A stretch of DNA of 10,480 nucleotides, taken from contig JAQUYY010000045.1 in the NCBI GenBank assembly GCA_028691575.1, positions 1 through 10,480 of the forward strand, given 5' to 3'. This DNA comes from Candidatus Gastranaerophilales bacterium. GTDB taxonomy: Bacteria; Cyanobacteriota; Vampirovibrionia; Gastranaerophilales; JAQUYY01. The position numbers and the translations under genes were made by a program. Below, in pieces: positions 1 through 6,366 of the stretch. The notes beneath the pieces are model-generated. The model had not been told where the DNA came from. It did no database searches and saw nothing but the letters and a program-made list of their open reading frames with translations. How positions within the stretch are numbered: the first letter of the stretch is position 1; each line of letters opens with the position of its first letter.

Positions 1-369
1 CTTCGTGTTAAAGATTTAAATCCTAAAGAAACAAAAAATGCATGTCAAGATGTTTTTGATATTGCAAAAGAAATTTCAAATTCTAAAGAAGTTCCAAGCA
101 TAAAAATTTTATTGAAAGAAAATGCTGATAAAGAACGTGGTGAAATTCTTAAAGCACTTCAGGCAAATAATTTGGATTCATTATCGGACGAAACCCTAAA
201 ATCTATTGAAGTTGTTGAATTGAAACTTCAAGACAGAGTTATGCATATGCATGAGCATGTTAATGATGTTGTTATTGATGTTCAGCCAAGAGAAATTATA
301 AATAAACAAGATATCGTAGAAACTTTCTTTGTAAAAATGAGAAATCTTTTCTTTGCCGAAGAGGTTTAG
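1..369 (+). CDS. 3' end of a gene of unknown function
   Basis: The frame is open from the first base to the TAG at 367-369, so this is the last 122 codons of a longer gene whose start lies outside the window. An internal TTG at 112 is a possible start, but the frame is open upstream with no obvious ribosome binding site, so I read it as truncated. The visible part is charged and apparently helical, rich in Lys, Glu and Asp, with no membrane segment or cysteine cluster. A His-rich stretch (MHMHEHVND) lies near the end, followed by VVIDVQPRE and a final amphipathic segment ending FFAEEV. I do not recognise the family. The coding call rests on the continuous frame, codon usage like its neighbours and a possible terminator just after the stop. 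Confidence 0.7.
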   Translation, partial: LRVKDLNPKETKNACQDVFDIAKEISNSKEVPSIKILLKENADKERGEILKALQANNLDSLSDETLKSIEVVELKLQDRVMHMHEHVNDVVIDVQPREIINKQDIVETFFVKMRNLFFAEEV

Positions 370-398
370 ACAGATTTAAACCTACCGGTCTATTTTTT
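362..398 (+). terminator. possible weak terminator after the first gene
   Basis: The 5-bp pair TAGAC (367-371) / GTCTA (388-392) is followed directly by six T (393-398). A competing 7-bp stem, AGGTTTA (362-368) / TAAACCT (377-383), overlaps the stop codon. Either stem is short, so termination here is uncertain. Confidence 0.35.
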
Positions 399-457
399 AC
401 CCGTAAACCCATTGGACGATGTTTTTCAAGAAAAATAAAGGTATGCTTTATTCGTAA

Positions 458-466
458 TGATAAAAT
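458..466 (+). promoter_or_regulatory. possible extended -10 promoter of the AMIN gene
   Basis: The sequence TGATAAAAT fits an extended -10 (TGnTATAAT, one mismatch in the hexamer). No convincing -35 is present. It would place transcription start near 473, giving a very short leader that begins close to the GGGGAG at 473-478. Confidence 0.3.
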
Positions 467-484
467 ATTATTGGGGAGTATGGG

Positions 485-1621
485 GTGACAATGAGCAAAT
501 CATTCGGTCAAGATTTTCTAAAAACGGCATCTTTATTATGCTTAGCGGCAACATTTTCTATTTCCGCAGCTCACGCTTATGATGGGGCAATTCTTTCTGG
601 AATTAAAATAGATTCAATCGGCGATAGTTACGAAATTACTTTAAAATCTAATCAACAAATTCCTGTTAAAAAATACATAACATCTGATAATAAAATAGTT
701 TTAGACTTAAAAGATATCAAATCTGCAAAATCAGTAAATACTATATACAACAATGCTTCTCAAGTGGATCATGTCGTAATTCAGCCTGTTGGTGCTCATT
801 TAAAACTATTTTTACAAGGTGAAAATATAGCAGACAGCGAAATTAAAATTGATACGAGTAAATCCCCTTTTACGATAGCAGATAATAATTTAACAGATAT
901 TTTAAAAAATAGTTCCGAAGCAAGAAATTCAAATCCTCAAAATGTTATAACACTTGATAAACCTATCGAATCATACATGCCCATAATAAACGAGAATGAC
1001 GATAAAGAATTATTAAGCGATAATCCTGCAGGTATAAGTCTTTCAGAAATTTTTCAAACAAAATTTCCTAAAATAGATTTGGGCTGGCTGGCATGTTTTG
1101 CTGTTCTGGGCTTTGTTTTTATAAACAAATTTAAAGATTTATTACCAAATAAAAAAATCAAAGTCGATTTATTTCAAGGTCTGAAAGATAACGAGCTTGA
1201 TATTTATAAAAAATTGAATAAAGAAAGAACTTTGTTAACTAACAACACAGATATGAACAAAGATTATTCAAAAATTACAGGATATAATTCTTTTTCCAAA
1301 TACGGATTAAAAGAATATCAAAATAACGATATTTATCCTTCTAAAAGAAAACCTGTAGGGCTTGGATATACAAATTCTCCAATAGATTCTAAGTTCAAAA
1401 AACCTTCTTTGGCAGGAACTGCAACAATGCAAAGAACAACAACACGTCCTGTTGTTAGCAAACCTCAATTATCTTCAGTACAAAGAGATATGGCAAGAAC
1501 ATCTAATGTTGATGGAGTAAAGTTTTTGGAATCCATGGCTAAAATTTATGAAAAAAGCGGAAGAGTTGATTTAGCACACGGATTGCAAGATAATATTTTG
1601 AAAGCTAAAAAAAGAGCTTAA
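485..1621 (+). CDS. AMIN-domain envelope protein with a mid-protein membrane segment
   Basis: The protein has 378 residues from GTG at 485; the in-frame ATG at 491 is an equally possible start. GGGGAG at 473-478 lies 6 nt before the GTG. Residues 1-31 look like a signal peptide: basic start, hydrophobic core LLCLAATFSI, and an AHA/Y cleavage site. Residues about 32-120 fit an AMIN domain, with alternating beta strands of the type GIKIDSIGDSYEITLKSN...VLDLKDI...VDHVVIQPVGAHLKLFLQG. AMIN domains bind peptidoglycan or localise envelope enzymes and secretins, usually ahead of an amidase or secretin domain. Here no catalytic domain follows. Instead there is a membrane segment at about 199-216 (LGWLACFAVLGFVFINKF), then a basic, probably cytoplasmic, low-complexity tail ending in a predicted helix (about 345-376). 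I infer a wall-to-membrane anchor or scaffold; the specific role is unknown. A strong terminator follows, so it is probably transcribed alone. Confidence 0.85.
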   Translation: MTMSKSFGQDFLKTASLLCLAATFSISAAHAYDGAILSGIKIDSIGDSYEITLKSNQQIPVKKYITSDNKIVLDLKDIKSAKSVNTIYNNASQVDHVVIQPVGAHLKLFLQGENIADSEIKIDTSKSPFTIADNNLTDILKNSSEARNSNPQNVITLDKPIESYMPIINENDDKELLSDNPAGISLSEIFQTKFPKIDLGWLACFAVLGFVFINKFKDLLPNKKIKVDLFQGLKDNELDIYKKLNKERTLLTNNTDMNKDYSKITGYNSFSKYGLKEYQNNDIYPSKRKPVGLGYTNSPIDSKFKKPSLAGTATMQRTTTRPVVSKPQLSSVQRDMARTSNVDGVKFLESMAKIYEKSGRVDLAHGLQDNILKAKKRA

Positions 1622-1647
1622 ATTAAAAAATTATAAATTTTTAACTT

Positions 1648-1684
1648 AAAGAAGTTTTGTTCCAAAAACAAAGCTTCTTTTTAT
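1648..1684 (+). terminator. rho-independent terminator of the AMIN gene
   Basis: A 14-bp stem with one G-T pair runs from 1648-1661 (AAAGAAGTTTTGTT) to 1667-1680 (AACAAAGCTTCTTT), with a 5-nt loop and a T-rich 3' end. It separates the AMIN gene from the hydrolase pair. Confidence 0.8.
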
Positions 1685-1780
1685 AGTACTTTATTAAGGA
1701 TTGTTAACGAAAATATATACTATTTATGCAATTTTTCCCTATAGATTGTTTTTATAAATATAAAAAGAGAGCAAAATTAG

Positions 1781-1794
1781 AGGAAAGAACTTTG
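1781..1794 (+). promoter_or_regulatory. ribosome binding site that sets a TTG start
   Basis: AGGA at 1781-1784, within GAGGAAA, lies 7 nt before TTG at 1792-1794. The in-frame ATG at 1726 has no Shine-Dalgarno and would add 22 residues unlike the rest of the protein. The TTG start also gives an N-terminus (MATNSINVN) that matches the neighbour's (SINSINLN). A possible -10 (TATACT, 1716-1721) would give a leader of about 65 nt, but its -35 is poor. Confidence 0.7.
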
Positions 1795-2805
1795 GCAACA
1801 AATAGTATTAACGTAAATATTGATAAAATATCTGATAAAGAGTTGTTTACTCAGCAACTTAAAGAAACACAAAATAACATTAATTTGTTTGGCGAAAATT
1901 ATTCGGCAAGTTGTTCAAGTATGTCATCCTCGCAGACATTTGGTACTGAAATTAATGGTATTATGAACGATGTAAAAAATATAAATTATGAAAGTACCGA
2001 TGCAAATATATTTGATGCACAAATTACTGATATTTACAATGATTTAGACTCAGTAAGTACTTCCTATAATTCTTGCAAACAAAGCGGAAATGAATTTGAT
2101 ACGACAATATCAAGTATATACAAGGATATTGCCACTTTAAAATCAATTTTTAAATATAATAGAGAACACACAAATTCTAACTTAACTTATTCTTCTACTA
2201 TTGGCAATTCAGGTACTACAGGAAGTCTGAATTTAAGTTCAAACAGCACTAGCGGCTCTGTTTATAATAAGCACTCCAATATTTTAACAGACGGAATAAG
2301 CGTAAATTTAACAAATACACAACAAGCTGATTTAGAAAACTTTACTGCAAACTTTGAAAAAAATAAATCAAAATATCAAGCTGTTTCTAAGAAAACAGGC
2401 ATGCCTGCAGAATTGATTGCAGCTTTGCATTGGAGAGAATCCGGTGGAAACTTTAATACTTATCTGCATAATGGACAGCCATTGGGTCAAGTAACTACAA
2501 TAGTGCCTAAAGGCAAATATTTTACTAACTGGGAAGATGCGGCAGTTGATGCATTATCTTCAAAAAGTTCTGTCAAAAACAGCTATAATTTAACTTCAAA
2601 TTCTAAAGATATGGCAGCAATGCTTTCATATGCAGAATATTATAACGGTCTTGGATACCACAATAATAATCGAACATCAGCTTATGTATATTCGGGAACA
2701 AATGAATATACATCAGGCAAATATGTAGCCGACGGCAAATACAGCAAAAGTGCCGTAGACAAACAACTAGGCGTAGCTGTTATGCTAAATTCAATAATAA
2801 GTTAA
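1792..2805 (+). CDS. putative lysozyme-like peptidoglycan hydrolase with N-terminal repeats
   Basis: The protein has 337 residues from the TTG at 1792. Residues 1-15 are Asn/Ser/Ile-rich. Residues about 19-120 hold four degenerate copies of a helical repeat with anchor Phe at 19, 50, 74 and 102. Residues 125-178 are a Ser/Thr/Asn/Gly linker. Residues about 180-337 resemble single-domain lysozyme-superfamily hydrolases of phages and bacteria. The motif ELIAALHWRESGGNFNTYLH contains the likely catalytic Glu216. It is followed by NGQPLG, VPKG, a WEDAAVDAL segment, YNGLGYHN and KYVADGKYSKSAVDKQLG. The predicted activity is cleavage of glycan strands in peptidoglycan; muramidase and lytic transglycosylase cannot be told apart here. 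There is no signal peptide or membrane segment, so how it reaches the wall is open. The CHAP gene follows after 26 nt and shares the repeat region, so the two are probably co-transcribed. Confidence 0.8.
   Translation: MATNSINVNIDKISDKELFTQQLKETQNNINLFGENYSASCSSMSSSQTFGTEINGIMNDVKNINYESTDANIFDAQITDIYNDLDSVSTSYNSCKQSGNEFDTTISSIYKDIATLKSIFKYNREHTNSNLTYSSTIGNSGTTGSLNLSSNSTSGSVYNKHSNILTDGISVNLTNTQQADLENFTANFEKNKSKYQAVSKKTGMPAELIAALHWRESGGNFNTYLHNGQPLGQVTTIVPKGKYFTNWEDAAVDALSSKSSVKNSYNLTSNSKDMAAMLSYAEYYNGLGYHNNNRTSAYVYSGTNEYTSGKYVADGKYSKSAVDKQLGVAVMLNSIIS
1846..2148 (+). repeat. four-copy degenerate protein repeat in the lysozyme-like gene
   Basis: The repeat pattern is F-x3-I-x2-I-x2-D-[VIL]-x2-[IVL]. 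Copies begin at Phe19 (weakest: L23, T26, N29, I30, F33), Phe50 (I54, I57, D60, V61, I64), Phe74 (I78, I81, D84, L85, V88) and Phe102 (I106, I109, D112, I113, L116). Each looks like one amphipathic helix followed by a Ser/Asn/Gly-rich loop. Spacing is 24-31 residues. The same four-copy series occurs in the next gene. Confidence 0.7.
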
Positions 2806-2831
2806 TTTTAAAAGAGAGGTTTTTTAGATTT

Positions 2832-3740
2832 ATGTCATCATCAATAAATTCAATTAATTTAAATAGCACCGGCACTTTTGCAAAAGAATTAGAAGATTTA
2901 TCTGCCGGTCTTGGCAATATGGATTCAATATTTGCATCCGGTCAAAGTGTCTCTGTTAATTCTTCTGCATTAGGCAGTAGTAAAAATTTTGGTGCTGAAA
3001 TTGATAACATCATGAAAGATGTTAGTGAAATGCAAACTAGTGCAGGAAGCGGATTTTCATTCACATTTTCAAGCGGTGATGATTTCTCACAAGTCATTGG
3101 CGATATTATAAGTGATATAAATGAAATAAAAAGCAAATATTCTTCAGGTTCTACGATAAATTATGCAACAGGATTATCTGATGCTGATACATTTGGCAGA
3201 ATGGTTCAAGATGCCATAAATGATACAAATGAATTAAAGACTTATTTAAAAAGCGGCAAAAGAATAAATACACAAATTCCTGCATCATATGCACCCGGAA
3301 CAACTTCTGTTGAAATAGCTCAATCACTTTTAGGATTAAAAGAATCTGACAGTTCTTATTTGAAAGTAACTCAGGGTCGTAGAGAAGCATGGTGTGCAGA
3401 TACAGTAAGCTACATATATGAACAGGCAAACGGCAGCTGCCCATGGGGCTATAGAGACGGCAAAAGTTATTACAAAGCCTGCGTAAGCGAAATTCGTTCA
3501 TGGGGACAAAACCAAGGATTATATCATAGAAAAGAAAGCGTAACAAAGGTTAACGCCGGCGACTTAATAATATTTGAAGATAACGGATATTCACATATAG
3601 GTATTGTTGAATCAGTTGATGCAGACGGTACAGTTCATACAATTGAAGGCAATACCAGTGATTCTTGTGCCAGAAGATCGTATACTTTAAACGATTCACA
3701 TTTATCAGGATTTGTTGATATGAGCAAGTATAACTCTTAA
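2832..3740 (+). CDS. putative CHAP-domain peptidoglycan amidase/endopeptidase with N-terminal repeats
   Basis: The protein has 302 residues from ATG at 2832; GAGAGG at 2814-2819 is a rather distant ribosome binding site. Residues 1-12 are Asn/Ser/Ile-rich. Residues about 16-139 hold four degenerate helical repeats separated by Ser/Gly loops. Residues about 157-300 match a CHAP (NlpC/P60-like cysteine) domain. The likely catalytic Cys188 is in EAWCADTVSYIY and His255 in NGYSHIGIVE; IEGNT at 271-275 supplies the usual third polar residue. AGDLIIF at 242-248 is a typical CHAP strand. CHAP enzymes cut the MurNAc-L-Ala amide or peptide cross-links; which bond is cut here cannot be read from sequence. 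No signal peptide is visible. It is probably the second gene of an operon with the lysozyme-like gene, so together the pair could cut both the glycan and the peptide parts of the wall. Confidence 0.85.
   Translation: MSSSINSINLNSTGTFAKELEDLSAGLGNMDSIFASGQSVSVNSSALGSSKNFGAEIDNIMKDVSEMQTSAGSGFSFTFSSGDDFSQVIGDIISDINEIKSKYSSGSTINYATGLSDADTFGRMVQDAINDTNELKTYLKSGKRINTQIPASYAPGTTSVEIAQSLLGLKESDSSYLKVTQGRREAWCADTVSYIYEQANGSCPWGYRDGKSYYKACVSEIRSWGQNQGLYHRKESVTKVNAGDLIIFEDNGYSHIGIVESVDADGTVHTIEGNTSDSCARRSYTLNDSHLSGFVDMSKYNS
2877..3248 (+). repeat. four-copy degenerate protein repeat in the CHAP gene
   Basis: The pattern is the same as in the upstream gene, F-x3-I-x2-I-x2-D-[VIL]-x2-[IL]. Copies begin at Phe16 (weakest), Phe53 (I57, I60, D63, V64, M67), Phe85 (I89, I92, D95, I96, I99) and Phe121 (V125, A128, D131, T132, L135). 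Copy 2 is closest to copy 2 of the neighbour: FGAEIDNIMKDV here against FGTEINGIMNDV there. Loops here are longer (spacing 32-37 residues) and Ser/Gly-rich. Confidence 0.7.
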
Positions 3741-3790
3741 ATATCCTGTAATAAAACAATAATTTTTCAAATTGTCATTATGAAAAAAGT

Positions 3791-3820
3791 AAAAACCTGC
3801 TTTCTATAAACAGGCTTTTG
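3791..3820. terminator. bidirectional terminator between the CHAP gene and rplI
   Basis: The stem CCTG (3796-3799) / CAGG (3811-3814) is extended outward past one mismatch by AAAA/TTTT and inward by TT/AA. Read on + it ends in TTTTG; read on - it ends in TTTTTAC followed by another T run. It lies between convergent genes and could serve both. Confidence 0.6.
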
Positions 3821-3845
3821 TTGTTTTATAAATTTTCTGTTAATT

Positions 3846-4373
3846 TTATTCTACAGAAGTTTCTTCTATTTTTTCTTCAACTTTTTCTTCTTCAATAATA
3901 GACATTTCTTGTTCTTTAAGAACTTCTGAAGCAATGACTACTACAGGAATATCAACTTCTACTTTTGAAGTTAATTTTAGATTCATTTTGTATTGACCAA
4001 CCTGATTGATAGGTTTGTCTAAAGAAATATTTCTTCTATCAATTTCTATTTCGGTTTTTTCTAATACAACTTCCGCTAATTTTCTTGTTGTTACTGCGCC
4101 GAATAATTTTCCTGTTTCTCCTGCTTTTGCAGAAATTTCAATTTTGCCTAAAGACTGAATTTTATTAGCTTTTTCAAGAGCTTCTTGATGTAATTTTTCA
4201 GTCTTAGCCTTGATTCTGGCTAAATTCTTTTGTCTGTTTTTTAATGCACCTTCAGTTGCAACTTCTGCATTATTATTTGGCAGAAGGAAATTTCTTGCAA
4301 AACCATCTGCAACTTCAATAACATCGCCTGCTTCACCTAATGCCTGTACGTCTTTTTTAAGAATAACTTTCAT
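3846..4373 (-). CDS. rplI: 50S ribosomal protein L9
   Basis: The protein has 175 residues. AAGGAG (4380-4385) sits 6 nt before the ATG at 4373. The N-terminal rRNA-binding domain is clear: MKVILKKDVQALGEAGDVIEVADGFARNFLLP, then the long Lys-rich connecting helix (about 45-75), then the C-terminal domain from about 76 (GKIEISAKAGETGKLFGAVT...IDRRNI). L9 binds 23S rRNA near the L1 stalk and helps maintain translational fidelity. Bacterial L9 is usually about 150 residues; here an acidic tail of about 25 residues (residues 151-175, Glu-rich) is added. The usual Gly ending the L9 signature after NFLxP is replaced by Asn. It is the last gene of the rlmD-GNAT-rplI operon, 26 nt after the GNAT stop. 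Confidence 0.96.
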   Translation of the reverse strand: MKVILKKDVQALGEAGDVIEVADGFARNFLLPNNNAEVATEGALKNRQKNLARIKAKTEKLHQEALEKANKIQSLGKIEISAKAGETGKLFGAVTTRKLAEVVLEKTEIEIDRRNISLDKPINQVGQYKMNLKLTSKVEVDIPVVVIASEVLKEQEMSIIEEEKVEEKIEETSVE

Positions 4374-4399
4374 TTTTATCTCCTTAACCGTTTTATAAA

Positions 4400-4807
4400 T
4401 TATCTTTTATATCTAAACATGCCTAAGACCTGGTTATTATTTTCAAACCCTAATTTAGCATAAAAATCTTTTTTAGCATAGTCTGTATAAAGTGTAATTA
4501 AAGATATACCACAATCATCAAGTTTAGTCAGCATGGTTTGCAAAATTATTTTGCCCAAACCTTTATGCTGATAGGTAGGTTCAACTGCAACATCCCAAAT
4601 TATTGCGCTAAAAACCCCATCACTTACTGCCCTTGCGACACCTACCAAAAGTTCTGCATCCCAAGCTGAAACTACTACCATGCTTCTTTTCAGAGCTTTT
4701 TCTATATCTTCAGCCTCTCTATATTGCCAACCAACAGAAAGATATAAAGTTTGTATCTGCTTAGAACTTATATTTTTATCAAATTTCAACTCAATATTTT
4801 TTAACAA
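4400..4807 (-). CDS. GNAT acetyltransferase, Ycf52/NSI-like
   Basis: The protein has 135 residues from TTG at 4807. No ATG is available in frame and a TGA lies 15 nt upstream, so the TTG is the best start; a weak AGG is about 11 nt before it. The acetyl-CoA binding motif A is VAVEPTYQHKGLGKIIL (73-89), with the pyrophosphate loop Q80-H-K-G-L-G85. The segment LVGVARAVSDGVFSAIIWDV (54-73) and the ending DFYAKLGFENNNQVLGMFRYK closely resemble the cyanobacterial and plastid Ycf52/NSI family. Plant members acetylate protein lysines or N-termini and serotonin-like amines. The substrate here is unknown. The gene sits between rlmD and rplI with 26-nt gaps on each side, so a ribosomal or translation-factor substrate is possible, but that is only a guess from position. 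Confidence 0.88.
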   Translation of the reverse strand: MLKNIELKFDKNISSKQIQTLYLSVGWQYREAEDIEKALKRSMVVVSAWDAELLVGVARAVSDGVFSAIIWDVAVEPTYQHKGLGKIILQTMLTKLDDCGISLITLYTDYAKKDFYAKLGFENNNQVLGMFRYKR

Positions 4808-4833
4808 AGTTAAAAATACCTGTCATTCTAAAA

Positions 4834-6198
4834 TCAATTTTTCTCCAATAAGACTATTGATTCTAAATGATAAGTATGACAAAACATATCAACCGGACGG
4901 GCAAATTGAGGGCTAAATCCTTTTTCTTGAAACAATTTTATGTCTCTTGCTAAAGTCGACGGATTGCAGCTAATATATACAATCGCATTTTTAGAAAGAG
5001 TACAAATAGCTTCTATTATTTCATTTTCACAACCTTTTCGAGGCGGATCGATTACTACAACATCATATTGCTGATTTTGGCTGACCAAATTTTCTAATTG
5101 AATTTTTGCATCACCTTGTATAAGTTCCATATTTTTAATTTTATTCAATTCTATATTAATTTTTGCATCTTCAACAGCTTTCGGATACTCTTCAACGGCA
5201 ACGATTTTTGAAGCTATATCGCTTAGCCAGATTGAAAAACTGCCAACGCCTGAATAACAGTCAAGAATTGTCGGATTTTTATATTTTTCAAAAATAATAT
5301 TTTTAACTTCATCAAACATTTTAATAGCAACAGGAATATTTACCTGAAAAAAACTTCCTGCAGAAATATGAAATTTTTTGCCGTTTAATTCTTCTTCAAT
5401 AAAATCCTGTCCGCAAATCAGCTCTGTTTGATTTCCCATAATAACATTTGAATTTTTTGTATTGAAATTAACAAGCATGCCTGCAATTTCATCAAAATCA
5501 TTAAACAAATTGTTGCATAATATCTCTAAATCTTCAGTTGTTTTTTTATCATTAATTACTATAGTTAAAATCAAATTTTTCTTAGAATAGCTGTATCTAA
5601 AGACTAGATGACGAATTAAACCTTTTTTATTTTGTTCATTATATGCTGTTAAATTAAGTTTTTGAGCTTCTTCACGAAAAAATTCTATTATTTTATCAAT
5701 AATTTCAGGCTGAACGGGACATTTTTTTATATTAATAATTTCATGCGTACCCTTTTTATAGTAACCTGCCAAAAATCTTTTAGAAACTTTAGTTTGCCCG
5801 ATTGGATATTGAACCTTGCATCGATATTCTGTTTGTTTTTCGCCTTGCAGAATATCTTTTATCGGAATTTCAACATTTGCGATTTTTTTTAAACAATCTT
5901 TTAAATTTTGAATTTTAGCTTTTAATTGTTCTTCATATTTAATATGTTGCCACTGACAACCACCGCAAATTTTTGATAATCCGCAAATAGGTTCAACTCT
6001 AGAGGGTGAAGGTTTTATAATTTCTTGAATTTGAGCTTTTGCATAATTTTTTTTAATAACATCTGCTTTAACTTTTAAAATATCTTCTGGAGCGCTATTT
6101 GCAACAAAAACAGCAAAATCATCAATTTTGCCTATTCCTTCTTCGCCGTAAACCATTGAATTAATTTTTATATCAAAAATGTCATCTTTTTTAATCAT
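4834..6198 (-). CDS. rlmD: 23S rRNA (uracil-C5)-methyltransferase, RlmD/RumA type
   Basis: The protein has 454 residues from ATG at 6198, with no strong ribosome binding site. Residues about 5-60 are a TRAM RNA-binding domain (INSMVYGEEGIGKIDDFAVFV). Cys72, Cys78, Cys81 and Cys160 fit the [4Fe-4S] ligand pattern C-x5-C-x2-C...C of RlmD-type enzymes; TrmA lacks it. The SAM-binding fold has ILDCYSGVGSFS (311-322), DPPRKG (384-389), the nucleophile Cys411 in YISCNPSTLARD, and the general-base Glu446 in HTYHLES. SFFQVN at 282-287 is the family FQ motif. The enzyme makes 5-methyluridine in 23S rRNA, U1939 in E. coli RlmD. Bacillus RlmCD modifies both U747 and U1939, so the exact site is not certain. 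It is the first gene of the operon with the GNAT and rplI. Confidence 0.94.
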   Translation of the reverse strand: MIKKDDIFDIKINSMVYGEEGIGKIDDFAVFVANSAPEDILKVKADVIKKNYAKAQIQEIIKPSPSRVEPICGLSKICGGCQWQHIKYEEQLKAKIQNLKDCLKKIANVEIPIKDILQGEKQTEYRCKVQYPIGQTKVSKRFLAGYYKKGTHEIINIKKCPVQPEIIDKIIEFFREEAQKLNLTAYNEQNKKGLIRHLVFRYSYSKKNLILTIVINDKKTTEDLEILCNNLFNDFDEIAGMLVNFNTKNSNVIMGNQTELICGQDFIEEELNGKKFHISAGSFFQVNIPVAIKMFDEVKNIIFEKYKNPTILDCYSGVGSFSIWLSDIASKIVAVEEYPKAVEDAKINIELNKIKNMELIQGDAKIQLENLVSQNQQYDVVVIDPPRKGCENEIIEAICTLSKNAIVYISCNPSTLARDIKLFQEKGFSPQFARPVDMFCHTYHLESIVLLEKN

Positions 6199-6211
6199 TA
6201 CACTACATTCT

Positions 6212-6240
6212 ATTGTAAAAATACGAAATTTCTGCTTTAA
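6212..6240 (-). promoter_or_regulatory. possible promoter of the rlmD operon
   Basis: On the - strand TACAAT (6212-6217) is 5 of 6 to the -10 consensus. With a 17-nt spacer the -35 would be TTAAAG (6235-6240), which is weak. The predicted leader is about 7-10 nt, which would leave almost no room for a Shine-Dalgarno; none is seen. Confidence 0.25.
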
Positions 6241-6282
6241 TTATTACATAATAATTCGAATTGTAAACTTTTTTTAAAAAAA

Positions 6283-6298
6283 TGTCAAAAGCATGACA
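6283..6298. promoter_or_regulatory. inverted repeat TGTCA-N6-TGACA in a divergent promoter region
   Basis: The perfect 5-bp arms TGTCA (6283-6287) and TGACA (6294-6298) are separated by AAAGCA. The site lies between divergent rlmD (-) and the 6367 gene (+), about 70 nt before the latter. It has the size of a dimeric regulator's operator. The right arm with the preceding A (ATGACA) could also be a -35 element, but no good -10 follows at normal spacing. Confidence 0.3.
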
Positions 6299-6366
6299 AA
6301 AATAATACTTTACAGGGTTTATGTAAGTAGGTTTCTAAAAAAGTAGTTGTAAAGGCGGTAAATATT

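Noticed and set aside
1846..3248. CRISPR array or DNA-level tandem repeat
   Set aside because: The repeats are at protein level only: degenerate in DNA, unequal in spacing and within coding frames.
1792..3740. Prophage remnant (endolysin pair)
   Set aside because: Lysozyme and CHAP domains are common in phage, but no holin, tail, capsid, integrase or terminase gene is near, and flanking genes are chromosomal. Phage ancestry of the catalytic domains remains possible.
2942..3759. Three - strand open frames opposite the CHAP gene
   Set aside because: They lie entirely or almost entirely over a well-supported gene. Their translations are Leu/Tyr/Cys/His-rich shadows without domains or ribosome binding sites.
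3763..3787. TTTTTCA / TGAAAAA inverted repeat just after the CHAP gene
   Set aside because: The arms are A/T runs with an 11-nt spacer and no further pairing. Such matches are expected by chance in AT-rich DNA, and the better terminator is at 3791-3820.
5662..5892. + strand open frame inside rlmD, and similar ones inside rplI, the GNATs and mtnP
   Set aside because: Each is fully or mostly antisense to a gene with clear family motifs, and the translations are Phe-rich with no domain.
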